Assembly: GCA_041287425.1 (NCBI GenBank)
Contig: JBEULG010000038.1
Location: forward strand, 3,198-67,197
Length of the DNA stretch: 64,000 bases
Direction: 5' to 3'
Source: JAFGSI01 sp041287425
GTDB lineage: Bacteria > Chloroflexota > Anaerolineae > Anaerolineales > Villigracilaceae
In this document: one piece after another, positions 25,751 through 35,763 of the stretch
Position numbering within the stretch: position 1 is the first letter of the stretch
Layout: the number at the start of each line of letters is the position of its first letter
Made by a program: the position numbers and the translations under genes
Notes under the pieces: model-generated
The model's input: only the letters and a program-made list of their open reading frames with translations
Databases searched by the model: none
What the model was told of the DNA's origin: nothing

Positions 25751-26650
25751 CTATTGCTGGGAGTTTGCCCGCGCCAGCGCCTCTGCGCCGCCGGCAATGT
25801 CCAGCAAGTCGTTGGTAATCGTCTGCTGGCGGGCCTTGTTGTAATCCAATTGCAACTGCCCCACCAGTTCCAGCGCATTGTCGGTCGCATTGCGCATCGC
25901 CACCATGCGGGCGGCATGCTCCGAGGCCTGCGCTTCGAGAATGGCCTGGTAAACCTGCAAAGCCGTAAAGCGCGGGATGATGTTATCCAGAATTTCGCGC
26001 TCGCCGGGTTCGTAAATGTAGGCTGCTTTCAAATGCTGATGCTCAAAGGCTTGGACGCGCTCCTGCGCCGCGCCGACCTCCAGCGGCAGGAGTTTGCGGA
26101 CGACCGGCTCCTGCCGGACCATGTTGATGAAATCGGTGTACACCAGCCAGACTTCATCCGCCGTCCCGTTGAGAAAATCGTCCACCACCAGGCGGCCGAT
26201 AGCCGAGACATCGGCAAAGGATGGTGCCGGCGGCAGGTTGCTGAACTCGGCTACCACCTGCTTGCGGCGGCGCAGCAACATATCGCGCCCCTTACGACCA
26301 ACCGCCAGGTAACTGACCGGCGCGTTCCATTTCTCGAAGTGCTGAAGGGCATAGCGGATGATGTTGGTGTTGTACGCCCCGGCCAGGCCGCGGTCGCTGC
26401 TGATGACCACCACCAGCACGTGGCGGACCTCGGGCCTGCGACTGAGCAGCGGATGCAGAGTCGCCTGCCCGGGCTGACCGGCGATGTGGGTCAGCACCTG
26501 CCAGGCTTTGGTCGCGTATGGACGCGTCTCCTGCACGGCGGCTACCGCCTTGCGGACTTTGCTGGCGCTGACCGCCTCGAGAGCGCGGGTCACCTGCGAA
26601 ATGTTCTTGACGCTGCGGATTCGCATCCGCATTTCACGGGCTGAAGGCAT
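25751..26650 (-). CDS. atpG: F1 ATP synthase gamma subunit
   Basis: 299 residues. The N-terminus SAREMRMRIRSVKNISQVTRALEAVSASK and the C-terminal RMVAMRNATDNALELVGQLQLDYNKARQQTITNDLLDI are family signatures; these two helices form the rotating coiled-coil shaft. VVISSDRGLAGAYNTNI is the conserved Rossmann-like block. It lies between atpA and atpD. Confidence 0.96.
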   Translation of the reverse strand: MPSAREMRMRIRSVKNISQVTRALEAVSASKVRKAVAAVQETRPYATKAWQVLTHIAGQPGQATLHPLLSRRPEVRHVLVVVISSDRGLAGAYNTNIIRYALQHFEKWNAPVSYLAVGRKGRDMLLRRRKQVVAEFSNLPPAPSFADVSAIGRLVVDDFLNGTADEVWLVYTDFINMVRQEPVVRKLLPLEVGAAQERVQAFEHQHLKAAYIYEPGEREILDNIIPRFTALQVYQAILEAQASEHAARMVAMRNATDNALELVGQLQLDYNKARQQTITNDLLDIAGGAEALARANSQQ

Positions 26651-26694
26651 TCCTGATACCTGTTTACCTTGTTGATTGAGCGCCTGCTACCTGC

Positions 26695-28356
<1,662 letters not shown>

Positions 28357-28625
28357 TTGGCCTCCCGGCTTGGATGCAAACGCTGAACACGCGCTTGAGC
28401 CTCTCTCGTTCTACGCACAACAGCCCGGACGGGAATCCCGATCCGGGCGCGGCAGGCGCTTCAATTGTCGAACGCGTCCGAACCACTCCATGCGATAGGG
28501 CGTCTCCACAGACAAAATGCGCAATCTCGGACTGGCACCTGGTGAAAGGCGACGCTAATGATACCTGAAACAGGGATGATTGTCCAGTTCCGCCAGCCGG
28601 CGTGCAGGAGTATTGTAGGATTTCA

Positions 28626-28650
28626 GCATCGAATGATACGAATGGATCGA
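28626..28650. repeat. Single copy of the GCATCGAATGA repeat core
   Basis: GCATCGAATGATACGAATGG at 28626-28645 matches the first 20 bases of the 42-bp unit arrayed at 41679 except for small changes. It stands alone upstream of atpA. Confidence 0.55.
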
Positions 28651-28676
28651 AATACCTCTCCGCCCTCATCCCTGCC

Positions 28677-28845
28677 AAGCCCGCTTTAGCGGGCTTGCAG
28701 GACCTGAGCCGGGGATTTTCAATCCCCGGCGGGCGGCCGGCTCAGGTTCCTGGGCAGGAAGACAAAAGCCTCCGTCTGAGGGCGTGAGGCTTTGCGCAAG
28801 TCTCCGACTTGCGCCACGAGCGGGCTTGCAGGACCTGAGCCGGGG
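28677..28845. repeat. Hairpin-rich composite repeat
   Basis: Successive perfect stems are AAGCCCGC/GCGGGCTT (28677-28696), CCGGGGATT/AATCCCCGG (28709-28729), AAAGCCTC/GAGGCTTT (28765-28793) and GCGCAAGTC/GACTTGCGC (28794-28814). A 26-bp direct repeat (GCGGGCTTGCAGGACCTGAG... ) occurs at 28689-28714 and 28820-28845. CCTGAGCCGG is also inverted as CCGGCTCAGG near 28737. No gene lies in the 28357-29077 gap apart from this, the single repeat core and the MITE-like copy. Confidence 0.6.
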
Positions 28846-28872
28846 CTAAAGCCTCGGCTTTCTTTCCCCTTC

Positions 28873-29011
28873 AGGACTTACACAAAATAACCGCTAAGGC
28901 GCTGAGAACGCCAGGATTCGTATAAAGACGCCAAGAATGGTTGGAGAACTCGCTACAAACTGGCGGCTTGACGACTTGGCGGGGAAAAAAACATCGTTCT
29001 GCGTAAGTCCT
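28873..29011. repeat. MITE-like element, full copy 2 (139 bp)
   Basis: Left end AGGACTTACACA (28873-28884) and right end TGCGTAAGTCCT (29000-29011) are inverted repeats with one mismatch. It runs in the same orientation as the 1723-1863 copy and matches it along its length, including GGCGCTGAGAACGCCA and AAACATCGTTCTGCG. It lies directly upstream of the promoter of the ATP-grasp ligase gene. Confidence 0.8.
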
Positions 29012-29015
29012 ACTC

Positions 29016-29056
29016 TTGTCATTTGCAGAGAATGTTATATACTACCTCTCTGCAAA
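29016..29056 (+). promoter_or_regulatory. Promoter with flanking inverted repeat (ATP-grasp ligase gene)
   Basis: -35 TTGTCA (29016-29021), 16-bp spacer, -10 TATACT (29038-29043). A perfect 9-bp inverted repeat, TTTGCAGAG (29022-29030) and CTCTGCAAA (29048-29056), brackets the -10 box, as an operator would. Confidence 0.55.
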
Positions 29057-29077
29057 ATCTTGTCAAGCGAGGAGACT

Positions 29078-30253
29078 ATGAAACCCAGCGAACACGGAAA
29101 GGAAGCCAAAAAACCCCCCAGTTCGCGGCCGCGCCTGGCGCGGTACTGGCGGGTGGCCGTCCTGGCCAATATCAAGGAACGCGGCAAGCCCCTGCCGCCT
29201 GACGTCCCACCCGATGCCGGCGCGGACTACGATTACATCGAAACGATTGACCACATTCGGGCCGCCATCGAAACCGACGGCCATACGACCGTCTTCATCC
29301 CGGCCGATTCCAACCTTCCCTATGCCCTGCGGGAAGTTCAACCCGATATCTGCTTCAACATCGCCGAGGGACTGGGAGGGGATGCCCGCGAAGCCCAAAC
29401 GCCCGCCCTGCTGGAACTGCTCAAGATACCTTACACCGGCTCGCGCGTCCTGGCCAACGCCATCTCGCTCGATAAAACCCTCACCAAACGCATCTGGCGC
29501 GACCGCAACCTGCCGGTAGCGCCCTTTCAGGAATTCACCTTCGGCGACGAACCGCTGCGCCCCGAACTGGAAAAACACTTCCCGCTCTTCGTCAAACCGG
29601 CCCGCGAGGGCACCGGTATGGGCGTCGATCAGCGCGCCATCGTCCACACCCCGGCCGAACTGCGCGAGCGCGCCAATTACATCATCCACACCTACCAGCA
29701 ACCTGCCCTGGTCGAAATCTTCCTGCCCGGGCGCGAGTTCACGGTCGGCGTGCTCGGCCGCCCCGACGCCGCCCGCTACTCCCGTCACCCGGCCTGGTAC
29801 GAAAAGGACGGTTTCCACCGCTTCCCCATCCTCGAACTGGACAGCAGCCGCTCGGTTACGCCGGGCGTGTACGGCATCGAGGCCAAGGCTCAGTCGGTCG
29901 GCGCAGAGGGCGCGCCGGGGTACATCTGCCCGGCGAAGATCGAATTGGAACTGGAAAAGAAACTCCAGCACCTGGCCCTGCGGGCGCACATCGTGCTTGG
30001 CGCACTGGACGTCTCCCGCACCGACATCCGCCTGGATGCCGACGGCAACCCGCGCCTGCTCGAAATCAACACCCTGCCCGGCCTGACCCCCGACTACTCG
30101 GACCTGTGTCTGATGGCCAACGCCCAGGGCATCTCCTACGCCGATTTGATTCTCGAAATTCTCTACCTGGGCGCCTCCCGCTGGGGCATGATTCCGCCGC
30201 GCGAGCCGTCCATGTACTTAAAGAGGCGCTCCCCCAGCCCGAACGGCAAATGA
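29078..30253 (+). CDS. D-alanine-D-alanine ligase-like ATP-grasp protein
   Basis: 391 residues from the ATG at 29078, 6 nt behind GAGGAG. The ATP-grasp fold is shown by PDICFNIAEGLGGDAREAQTPALLELLKIPYTGS, FPLFVKPAREGTGMGV, ALVEIFLPGREFTVGVLG and the C-terminal DIRLDADGNPRLLEINTLPGLTPDYSDL (metal-binding Glu/Asn). It probably ligates D-Ala or another amino acid for peptidoglycan. It is longer than typical Ddl (about 310-360) with N-terminal and C-terminal extensions, so a different amino-acid ligase activity is possible. Confidence 0.8.
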   Translation: MKPSEHGKEAKKPPSSRPRLARYWRVAVLANIKERGKPLPPDVPPDAGADYDYIETIDHIRAAIETDGHTTVFIPADSNLPYALREVQPDICFNIAEGLGGDAREAQTPALLELLKIPYTGSRVLANAISLDKTLTKRIWRDRNLPVAPFQEFTFGDEPLRPELEKHFPLFVKPAREGTGMGVDQRAIVHTPAELRERANYIIHTYQQPALVEIFLPGREFTVGVLGRPDAARYSRHPAWYEKDGFHRFPILELDSSRSVTPGVYGIEAKAQSVGAEGAPGYICPAKIELELEKKLQHLALRAHIVLGALDVSRTDIRLDADGNPRLLEINTLPGLTPDYSDLCLMANAQGISYADLILEILYLGASRWGMIPPREPSMYLKRRSPSPNGK

Positions 30254-30314
30254 AGCCCCTTCCCACCCTGCCGCGCCCCAACGCGCCGGCCGATTTTCCG
30301 ACCGGAAAGTGAAT

Positions 30315-30320
30315 TAAAAT
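30315..30320 (+). promoter_or_regulatory. -10 box of the SDR/DUF2867 gene; predicted leaderless transcript
   Basis: TAAAAT (in GAATTAAAAT) ends 6 nt before the ATG at 30327. Confidence 0.45.
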
Positions 30321-30326
30321 CGGGGC

Positions 30327-31835
30327 ATGAATCCCATCCTCGTCACCGGCGCGACCGGCTACATCGGCGGGCGGCTGACGCCGCGTTTGCTCGAACGCGG
30401 CTACTCGGTGCGCGTGCTGGTCCGCAACCCGGCCCAGTTGCAGGGCCGGGCCTGGTTGCCGCGCGTCACAATCGTGCAGGGCGATGCCCTCAACCCGGCG
30501 GTCCTGGCCGAGGCCATGCAAGGGGTCGAGGCAGCCTATTACCTCATCCACAGCATGAGCCGGGGAAACAACTTCCAGCAGCGCGACCTGGAAGCCGCCC
30601 GCGCCTTTGGCCTGGCGGCGCAACAGGCCGGGGTGAAGCGAATCATCTACCTGGGCGGCCTGGGCGACCCGGAACACAGCCTCTCGCCGCACCTGCGTTC
30701 CCGCCAGGAAGTGGGAAAAGCGCTGGCCGCCTGCGGTGTCCCGGTCATCGAATTCCGCTCGGCGGTCATCATCGGCTCGGGCAGCGCCGCCTTCGAGATG
30801 ATGCGCTACACGGTCGAGGGCATGCCCATCCTGTTCTGCCCGCCCTGGGTCGAGACGCACCTGCAGCCCATCTCGGTGCGCGATGTGCTCGATTACCTGA
30901 TGGCCGCCCTCGATCTGCCCGACGAACAGGTGGGGCAGCGCTGCATCGTCGAAATCGGCGGCGCAGACGTGGTCACTTACCACGAGATGATGCGCGGCTA
31001 CGCCCAGGCGCGCGGCCTGCGCCGCCCCATGATTACCCTGCCCTTCCTGCCGCTCAAAGTATGCGCGGTCTGGCTGCACTGGATTACGCCCATCCCGGCC
31101 CGCCTGGTCTTTGCGCTCATCGAAGGCATGCGCAACGAGGTGGTGGTGCGCGACGATTCGGCCCGCCGCCTGTTCCCCGACATCCGGCCGCGCGATTACG
31201 CCACCTCGCTCGAACGCGCCCTGGCGCGCATCTCCGCCGACCAGGTCGAGACCACCTGGAGCGACTCCCAGGTCTCCACCACCGGCGACGTCATCCCCGT
31301 CACGCTCACCACCCAGGAGGGCCTGCTCATCGAACGCCGCCGCTTCCTGACGACGCTCCCCGCCGAGACTGTCTATCGCAGTTTTACCGGCCTGGGCGGC
31401 GAACGCGGCTGGCTGTACGCCAACTGGGTCTGGCAGGCGCGCGGGATCATCGACCGGCTGATCGGCGGGGTGGGTTTCCGGCGCGGCCGCCGTCATCCCG
31501 ACGAACTGCGCGTCGGCGACGCCCTCGACTTCTGGCGGGTGGAAGCCCTCGAACCCAACCGCCTCATGCGCCTGCGGGCGGAGATGAAAGTGCCCGGCAA
31601 AGCCTGGCTGCAATTCGAGGTCATGCCTCAATCGCCAGGGAAGAACCTGGTGATGCAGACGGCCTTCTTCGAACCCAAAGGCTTGCCCGGTCTGTTATAC
31701 TGGTACCTGCTCTATCCCATCCATGGCTTCATCTTCAGCGGCCTGATTCGCAAGGTCATCGAACGCGCCCGGCAACTGGCCAGCCGGTCGGCCTCTGAAA
31801 GTGAAGATAATCACCCCAAGGAGGAGACACCATGA
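30327..31835 (+). CDS. Atypical SDR / NmrA-like protein with C-terminal DUF2867
   Basis: 502 residues. An N-terminal extended-SDR Rossmann fold (about 1-300) begins ILVTGATGYIGGRLTPRLLERGYSVRVLVR (TGATGYIG dinucleotide motif) with YYLIHSMSRG and IIYLGGLGD. The C-terminal approximately 155 residues (FRRGRRHPDELRVGDALDFWRVE...) match the DUF2867 START-like arrangement. This fusion is widespread but of unknown substrate. The stop overlaps the UbiA-family start (ATGA at 31832-31835), which points to an isoprenoid or quinone context. Confidence 0.85.
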   Translation: MNPILVTGATGYIGGRLTPRLLERGYSVRVLVRNPAQLQGRAWLPRVTIVQGDALNPAVLAEAMQGVEAAYYLIHSMSRGNNFQQRDLEAARAFGLAAQQAGVKRIIYLGGLGDPEHSLSPHLRSRQEVGKALAACGVPVIEFRSAVIIGSGSAAFEMMRYTVEGMPILFCPPWVETHLQPISVRDVLDYLMAALDLPDEQVGQRCIVEIGGADVVTYHEMMRGYAQARGLRRPMITLPFLPLKVCAVWLHWITPIPARLVFALIEGMRNEVVVRDDSARRLFPDIRPRDYATSLERALARISADQVETTWSDSQVSTTGDVIPVTLTTQEGLLIERRRFLTTLPAETVYRSFTGLGGERGWLYANWVWQARGIIDRLIGGVGFRRGRRHPDELRVGDALDFWRVEALEPNRLMRLRAEMKVPGKAWLQFEVMPQSPGKNLVMQTAFFEPKGLPGLLYWYLLYPIHGFIFSGLIRKVIERARQLASRSASESEDNHPKEETP

Positions 31836-32881
31836 AAATCAATTTCACAATGTGGGGCAAGGCGCTCTCGACCCTGGTCAAAATGGACAGCAAAGAGGAA
31901 TGGGAGGCGCTGGATGTCGTCTCGAAGTGGCTGATTGCCACCCGCTCGGCCGTCACCACGGTGACGATCTACGCCTGCGTCATGGCCGGATTCCTGGCCT
32001 GGCGCGACGGGTACTTTGCCTGGCTGCCGTGGCTGATCGTGACCCTCGGCCTGTTCCTGGCCCATGGCACGAACAATCTGCTCAACGATTACACCGACTT
32101 CAGCAGGGGGGTGGACAAAGACGATTATTTTCGCATCCAGTACGGCGTCCATCCGCTGGTGCAGGGCTTCTGGAGCAAGAAACAGCAGTTGCGCTGGTTC
32201 GTCGTCAGCGGGGCGCTGGCCTGCGCGGCGGGCTTCTATGCCCTGTGGTACACCGGCTTCTCGCCGCTCGTCCTCGGCCTGTTCGGCTTTGGGGCGTTGA
32301 TGGTGCTGTTCTACACCTGGCCGCTCAAATACATAGGGCTGGGCGAATTGATGATTTTCCTCATCTGGGGGCCCATCTTCTTTGCCGGGGTTTACATCGT
32401 CCTGGCAAAGGGCCAGCCGGAGAACCTGACCCATCTCTGGAACGTGGCCCTGGCAGGCGTTCCGTTCGGCCTGAGCGTGGCCAGCATCAACGTCGGCAAG
32501 CACATCGACAAGTTGAACGAAGACAAGCGCAAAGGCGTCGGCACGCTGCCGGTCAAGATTGGCGAGAAGGCCGCCCGTTACGTCAACATGGCCGGCCTGG
32601 TGCTGACCTATGCGGTCATCGTCTATCTCGTCTTCGTGCCGCGTTACTTCACGCCGGTCATGCTGATTGTCTTCCTGGCCGGCAAACGCGCCCTGCTGGC
32701 CCTGCGCGTCTTGACCCGCCCCCGCCCGTCCGAGCCGCCCAAAGACTGGCCGGCCTGGCCGACCTGGTTTTCAGGCTTTGCCTTCTATCACAACCGCATG
32801 TTCGGCGGCCTGCTGATTCTGGGCTTGCTGGCCGATACCCTGCTGCGCGTCTTCCTGCCGCGCTTCTGGCCGATGATGTGA
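31832..32881 (+). CDS. UbiA-family polyprenyltransferase (MenA-like)
   Basis: 349 residues, about nine membrane helices. The first Asp-rich motif NNLLNDYTDFSRGVD (about 81-95; NxxxDxxxD) and the second DKLNEDKRKGVGTLPVKIG bind Mg-prenyl diphosphate. The layout is closest to MenA (1,4-dihydroxy-2-naphthoate polyprenyltransferase) of menaquinone synthesis. There is a large loop between helices 2 and 3 (HPLVQGFWSKKQ). It is translationally coupled to the SDR-like gene. The exact acceptor is inferred, and no other men genes are present here. Confidence 0.85.
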   Translation: MKINFTMWGKALSTLVKMDSKEEWEALDVVSKWLIATRSAVTTVTIYACVMAGFLAWRDGYFAWLPWLIVTLGLFLAHGTNNLLNDYTDFSRGVDKDDYFRIQYGVHPLVQGFWSKKQQLRWFVVSGALACAAGFYALWYTGFSPLVLGLFGFGALMVLFYTWPLKYIGLGELMIFLIWGPIFFAGVYIVLAKGQPENLTHLWNVALAGVPFGLSVASINVGKHIDKLNEDKRKGVGTLPVKIGEKAARYVNMAGLVLTYAVIVYLVFVPRYFTPVMLIVFLAGKRALLALRVLTRPRPSEPPKDWPAWPTWFSGFAFYHNRMFGGLLILGLLADTLLRVFLPRFWPMM

Positions 32882-32984
32882 GGCTGCAACCAAAACACGA
32901 AGAACCGCGAGTGCCGAGAAGCCTGCGCGTTTCCAGGCGCGCCAGGGAACGCCCCCGCGCGCCGGCTTGAGCCAAAAAACAAAA

Positions 32985-33014
32985 TCCGAGGCCCTCTCTA
33001 GAGAAGGCCTCGGA
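32985..33014 (-). terminator. Terminator shared by the UbiA and HIT transcription units
   Basis: TCCGAGGCC (32985-32993) and GGCCTCGGA (33006-33014) form a perfect 9-bp stem. On the minus strand it is followed by a T-rich run (complement of AAAAAACAAAA), so it ends the ino1-deacetylase-HIT transcript; it may also stop the UbiA transcript. Confidence 0.75.
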
Positions 33015-33053
33015 CTTTGTGGCAGCGAGACGGCGATTTGTTCTAAAAGACTC

Positions 33054-33395
33054 TCACGCCAGCCCCAGATGGGATTGCAGCCGCCGTCCGCCTACCAGGT
33101 GGAGATGCAAGTGGAACACGGATTGGCCGCCCTCCGCGCCGACGTTGAGCACCAGCCGATACCCCGCCAGACCCTGTTCGGCGGCCAGTCGGCGGGCTGT
33201 CTCCAGCAAATGTCCGCTCCAGGATTCATCGGCGGGGGTCAGGTCGTTCAGCGTGGCAACATGCCGGTTGGGGACGATGAGCAGATGCACCGGCGCGGCA
33301 GGGTGGACATCGTGGAAAGCAGTGACGAGGTCATCGCGATAGACGATGCGGGCAGGGGCTTCGCCGGCCACGATTTTGCAAAAAATACAGTCCAT
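33054..33395 (-). CDS. HIT-family nucleotide hydrolase/transferase
   Basis: 113 residues from the ATG at 33395 (MDCIFCKIVAGE), 6 nt behind GAGG. Signature is the histidine triad HLHLHLVGGR, plus FCKIVAGE, HLLIVPNRHVATLNDL and LVLNVGAEGGQSVFH. HIT proteins of this HINT-like type hydrolyse phosphoramidates of purine nucleotides. It is the last gene in the unit with the deacetylase-like lipoprotein and ino1. Confidence 0.93.
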   Translation of the reverse strand: MDCIFCKIVAGEAPARIVYRDDLVTAFHDVHPAAPVHLLIVPNRHVATLNDLTPADESWSGHLLETARRLAAEQGLAGYRLVLNVGAEGGQSVFHLHLHLVGGRRLQSHLGLA

Positions 33396-33403
33396 CTCTC
33401 GCC

Positions 33404-34570
33404 TCATGGAATCGGCCCGTAGAGCGGGGCGCAGACGATATCGTAATATTCCAATTCGACGGCGCGGTTGGCCTCGGCGTAGGCGGCCGCTTCCTGTCCC
33501 ATGACGCGGACGTTGTCAATCTGCAAGTCGGCGTCGGGTGCCCAATAGCGCGGCAGGACCATCAGCGGGTCGCCGACCGCGCCCTCGGGGAGGTAGGAAG
33601 GCCGCATCGGGTCGGCGGCGTCGGCCAGGGGAATCCAGTTGAACATCAGCGGGCCGCGCGGGTTGACCGTGAAACCGAGGCGGTAGCCGACCTGGCGGGC
33701 CAGTTCCGCCGCCCGCGGCGTGAATCCGCCGCCCGGCCAGATGTAGGCGATTGGCGGCCGGCCGAAATTGGCGGCGATGGCGTCCCACGAACCCTGGAGT
33801 TCGCCGAGCATATACTCCTCGCTGACGGATTCCGAGATGGGGGTATTGTGCACCACCCCATGCGCCTGGTAATCCACCCAGCCCTCCTGCGAGAGGGCGA
33901 TATTTTCGGGCAGGGCGGCCGCGCCGATGGCGTCGTTCAAACTGATCCACGAGTTGACCACCGGCCAGCCCCATTGCTCGTAATAGGGGCGGAAGTAGGT
34001 GTCGAAGTATTGGGCGTAATGGCGGTCGTCCACCACCAGCAGGACGGAACGCGGCGGGATGTAGGCATTGGTTTCCAGAAAATCGGCCAGTTGGGCGGTC
34101 GTAATGGCGACAAAATTCTGTTCGTGCAGGTCGCGCATCAGGATGTCGAAGCGGCCGGCCTCGATTTGATTGTAATCGCTGGCCTCTCCACCCGGCGCAA
34201 CGATAGAATGGAACATGATGACCATCACGACCGTGCCGGGCGCGGCGTTGGTCGAAGTCCAGCGGGCGCGCAGGTACTGGCAGGCGTCCTCGATGTAAGT
34301 GTGCGGCGTGTCGAGCGGGTTGAGGTAACCGGCAGCCGGATAGGGCAGCGGCAGGGCCGGCGGGGTGCGGACGGCCGTGGGGGCGGCGGTGGGGGTAGAT
34401 GTGGGGACGAGCGCCTGGGCGGTCTGAGTCAGGCCGGCGTAGAGGGTGGCGACGGCCTGGGTGGCTGCCGCGTTCGGGTCGAGGCTGGCAGGCGCGGGGT
34501 CGCCCCCGCAGGCGCCCAGGAGCAGCAGAAGGCCGAGGACGCCGAACACGAGCGGGCGGCGCGGCTTCAT
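33404..34570 (-). CDS. Polysaccharide-deacetylase-like (NodB/CE4) lipoprotein
   Basis: 388 residues. Lipobox LLLGAC (Cys about 21) and a Pro/Thr-rich linker (VPTSTPTAAPTAVRTPPALP). The CE4-like domain (about 110-345) has MFHSIV, VVDDRHY where active enzymes have TFDDG, and an intact HGVVH (HxxxH metal motif) followed by FGRPPIAYIWPGGGFT. Metal binding is plausible, but the first motif lacks the Gly and Phe. It would act outside the cell on wall or surface glycans. Its start overlaps the ino1 stop. Confidence 0.8.
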   Translation of the reverse strand: MKPRRPLVFGVLGLLLLLGACGGDPAPASLDPNAAATQAVATLYAGLTQTAQALVPTSTPTAAPTAVRTPPALPLPYPAAGYLNPLDTPHTYIEDACQYLRARWTSTNAAPGTVVMVIMFHSIVAPGGEASDYNQIEAGRFDILMRDLHEQNFVAITTAQLADFLETNAYIPPRSVLLVVDDRHYAQYFDTYFRPYYEQWGWPVVNSWISLNDAIGAAALPENIALSQEGWVDYQAHGVVHNTPISESVSEEYMLGELQGSWDAIAANFGRPPIAYIWPGGGFTPRAAELARQVGYRLGFTVNPRGPLMFNWIPLADAADPMRPSYLPEGAVGDPLMVLPRYWAPDADLQIDNVRVMGQEAAAYAEANRAVELEYYDIVCAPLYGPIP

Positions 34571-35658
34571 TCCGGCCGGTCCTCTTCGCCGCGGATGAAA
34601 GCCTCCGTCTTGGCGCGGGCAATCTCATCCTTGAACTGACGCGGCGGGGTCTTCATGAAGTAGGCCGAGGGTCCGTAGAGCGGGCCGCTCAGGCCGCGGT
34701 CGAGAGCCAGTTTGGCGCAGCGGATGGCGTCAATGACCACCCCGGCCGAATTGGGGCTGTCCCAGACCTCCAGTTTGAGTTCGACGTTGAGCGGCACCTC
34801 GCCGAAGGTGGTGCCTTCCATGCGGATATAGCACCACTTGCGGTCGGTCAGCCACGGCACATGGTCGGAGGGGCCGACGTGGACGTCGTCTTCGGGCAGG
34901 GAATAGGGAATCATGGACGTGACCGCCCCGGTCTTGGAGATTTTCTTGGACTCGAGGCGCTCGCGTTCGAGCATGTTGAGAAAGTCGGTGTTACCGCCGA
35001 AGTTGAGTTGATAGGTGCGGTCAATGCGCACGCCGCGGTCAACGAACAGGCTGGTCAGGACGCGGTGCAGGATGGTGGCCCCGACCTGGCTCTTGATGTC
35101 GTCGCCGATGATGGGCAGGCCGCGCTCCTTGAAGCGCCGCGCCCAGTAGTCCTGGGAGGCGATGAAGACCGGGATGCAGTTGACGAAGGCGCAGCCGGCC
35201 TCCAGCACCTGCTCGACATACCACTTGGTGGCCATCTCCGAACCGACCGGCAGGTACGAAACGACCACATCGGTCTTGGTCTCTTTGAGCAGGCCGACGA
35301 TGTCGGCGGTCGGGCCGGGAGCCTTCTTGATGACCTGCGAGAGGTACTTGCCCAGGCCGTCGTGGGTCATGCCGCGCACCACGGGGGCGTTCAGGTTGGG
35401 TACCTCGCAGAATTTGTAGGTGTTGTTCGGTTCGGCGAAGATGGCCTGCGACAGGTCCTTGCCGACCTTGGTGACATTGATGTCAATGCCCAGCGTGAAC
35501 TCGATATCCCGGACGTGGTAGCCGCCCAGGTTGACGTGCATCAGGCCGGGGACGGTCGCCTCGTCGGGCGTGTCCTGGTAGAATTGCACGCCCTGGACGA
35601 GCGAGGAGGCGCAATTGCCCACACCGATAATGGCCACACGGACTTTCTTCTTGCTCAT
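34567..35658 (-). CDS. ino1: Myo-inositol-1-phosphate synthase (short bacterial/archaeal form)
   Basis: 363 residues, the length of the prokaryotic form. The N-terminal NAD-binding segment is RVAIIGVGNCASSLVQGVQFY; the catalytic core has IPVFIASQDYWARRFKERGLPIIGDDIKSQVGATILHR and QLNFGGNTDFLNMLERERLESKKISKT, and SDHVPWLTDRK. It converts glucose-6-phosphate into inositol-1-phosphate with NAD. This supports inositol phospholipids or related solutes. AAGGAG lies 5 nt before the ATG. Confidence 0.95.
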   Translation of the reverse strand: MSKKKVRVAIIGVGNCASSLVQGVQFYQDTPDEATVPGLMHVNLGGYHVRDIEFTLGIDINVTKVGKDLSQAIFAEPNNTYKFCEVPNLNAPVVRGMTHDGLGKYLSQVIKKAPGPTADIVGLLKETKTDVVVSYLPVGSEMATKWYVEQVLEAGCAFVNCIPVFIASQDYWARRFKERGLPIIGDDIKSQVGATILHRVLTSLFVDRGVRIDRTYQLNFGGNTDFLNMLERERLESKKISKTGAVTSMIPYSLPEDDVHVGPSDHVPWLTDRKWCYIRMEGTTFGEVPLNVELKLEVWDSPNSAGVVIDAIRCAKLALDRGLSGPLYGPSAYFMKTPPRQFKDEIARAKTEAFIRGEEDRPE

Positions 35659-35729
35659 GTTTTCTCCTTATGCTGCAAAAGTTTCCGCCGGCGAGGGGAG
35701 GGGGCAAATCCCATTTCCGGCGATTGTTG

Positions 35730-35735
35730 TATAAT
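35730..35735 (+). promoter_or_regulatory. -10 box upstream of the GAF histidine kinase
   Basis: TATAAT lies 28 nt before the ATG at 35764, within the 105-bp divergent gap between ino1 and the kinase gene. A clear -35 was not seen. Confidence 0.45.
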
Positions 35736-35763
35736 CGAATCAAGTCTCGAACGCGAATCACGC

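Noticed and set aside
24310..25818. A 502-codon plus-strand frame opposite atpD
   Set aside because: Antisense to a well-conserved ATP synthase subunit; the translation is low-complexity and His/Gly-rich.
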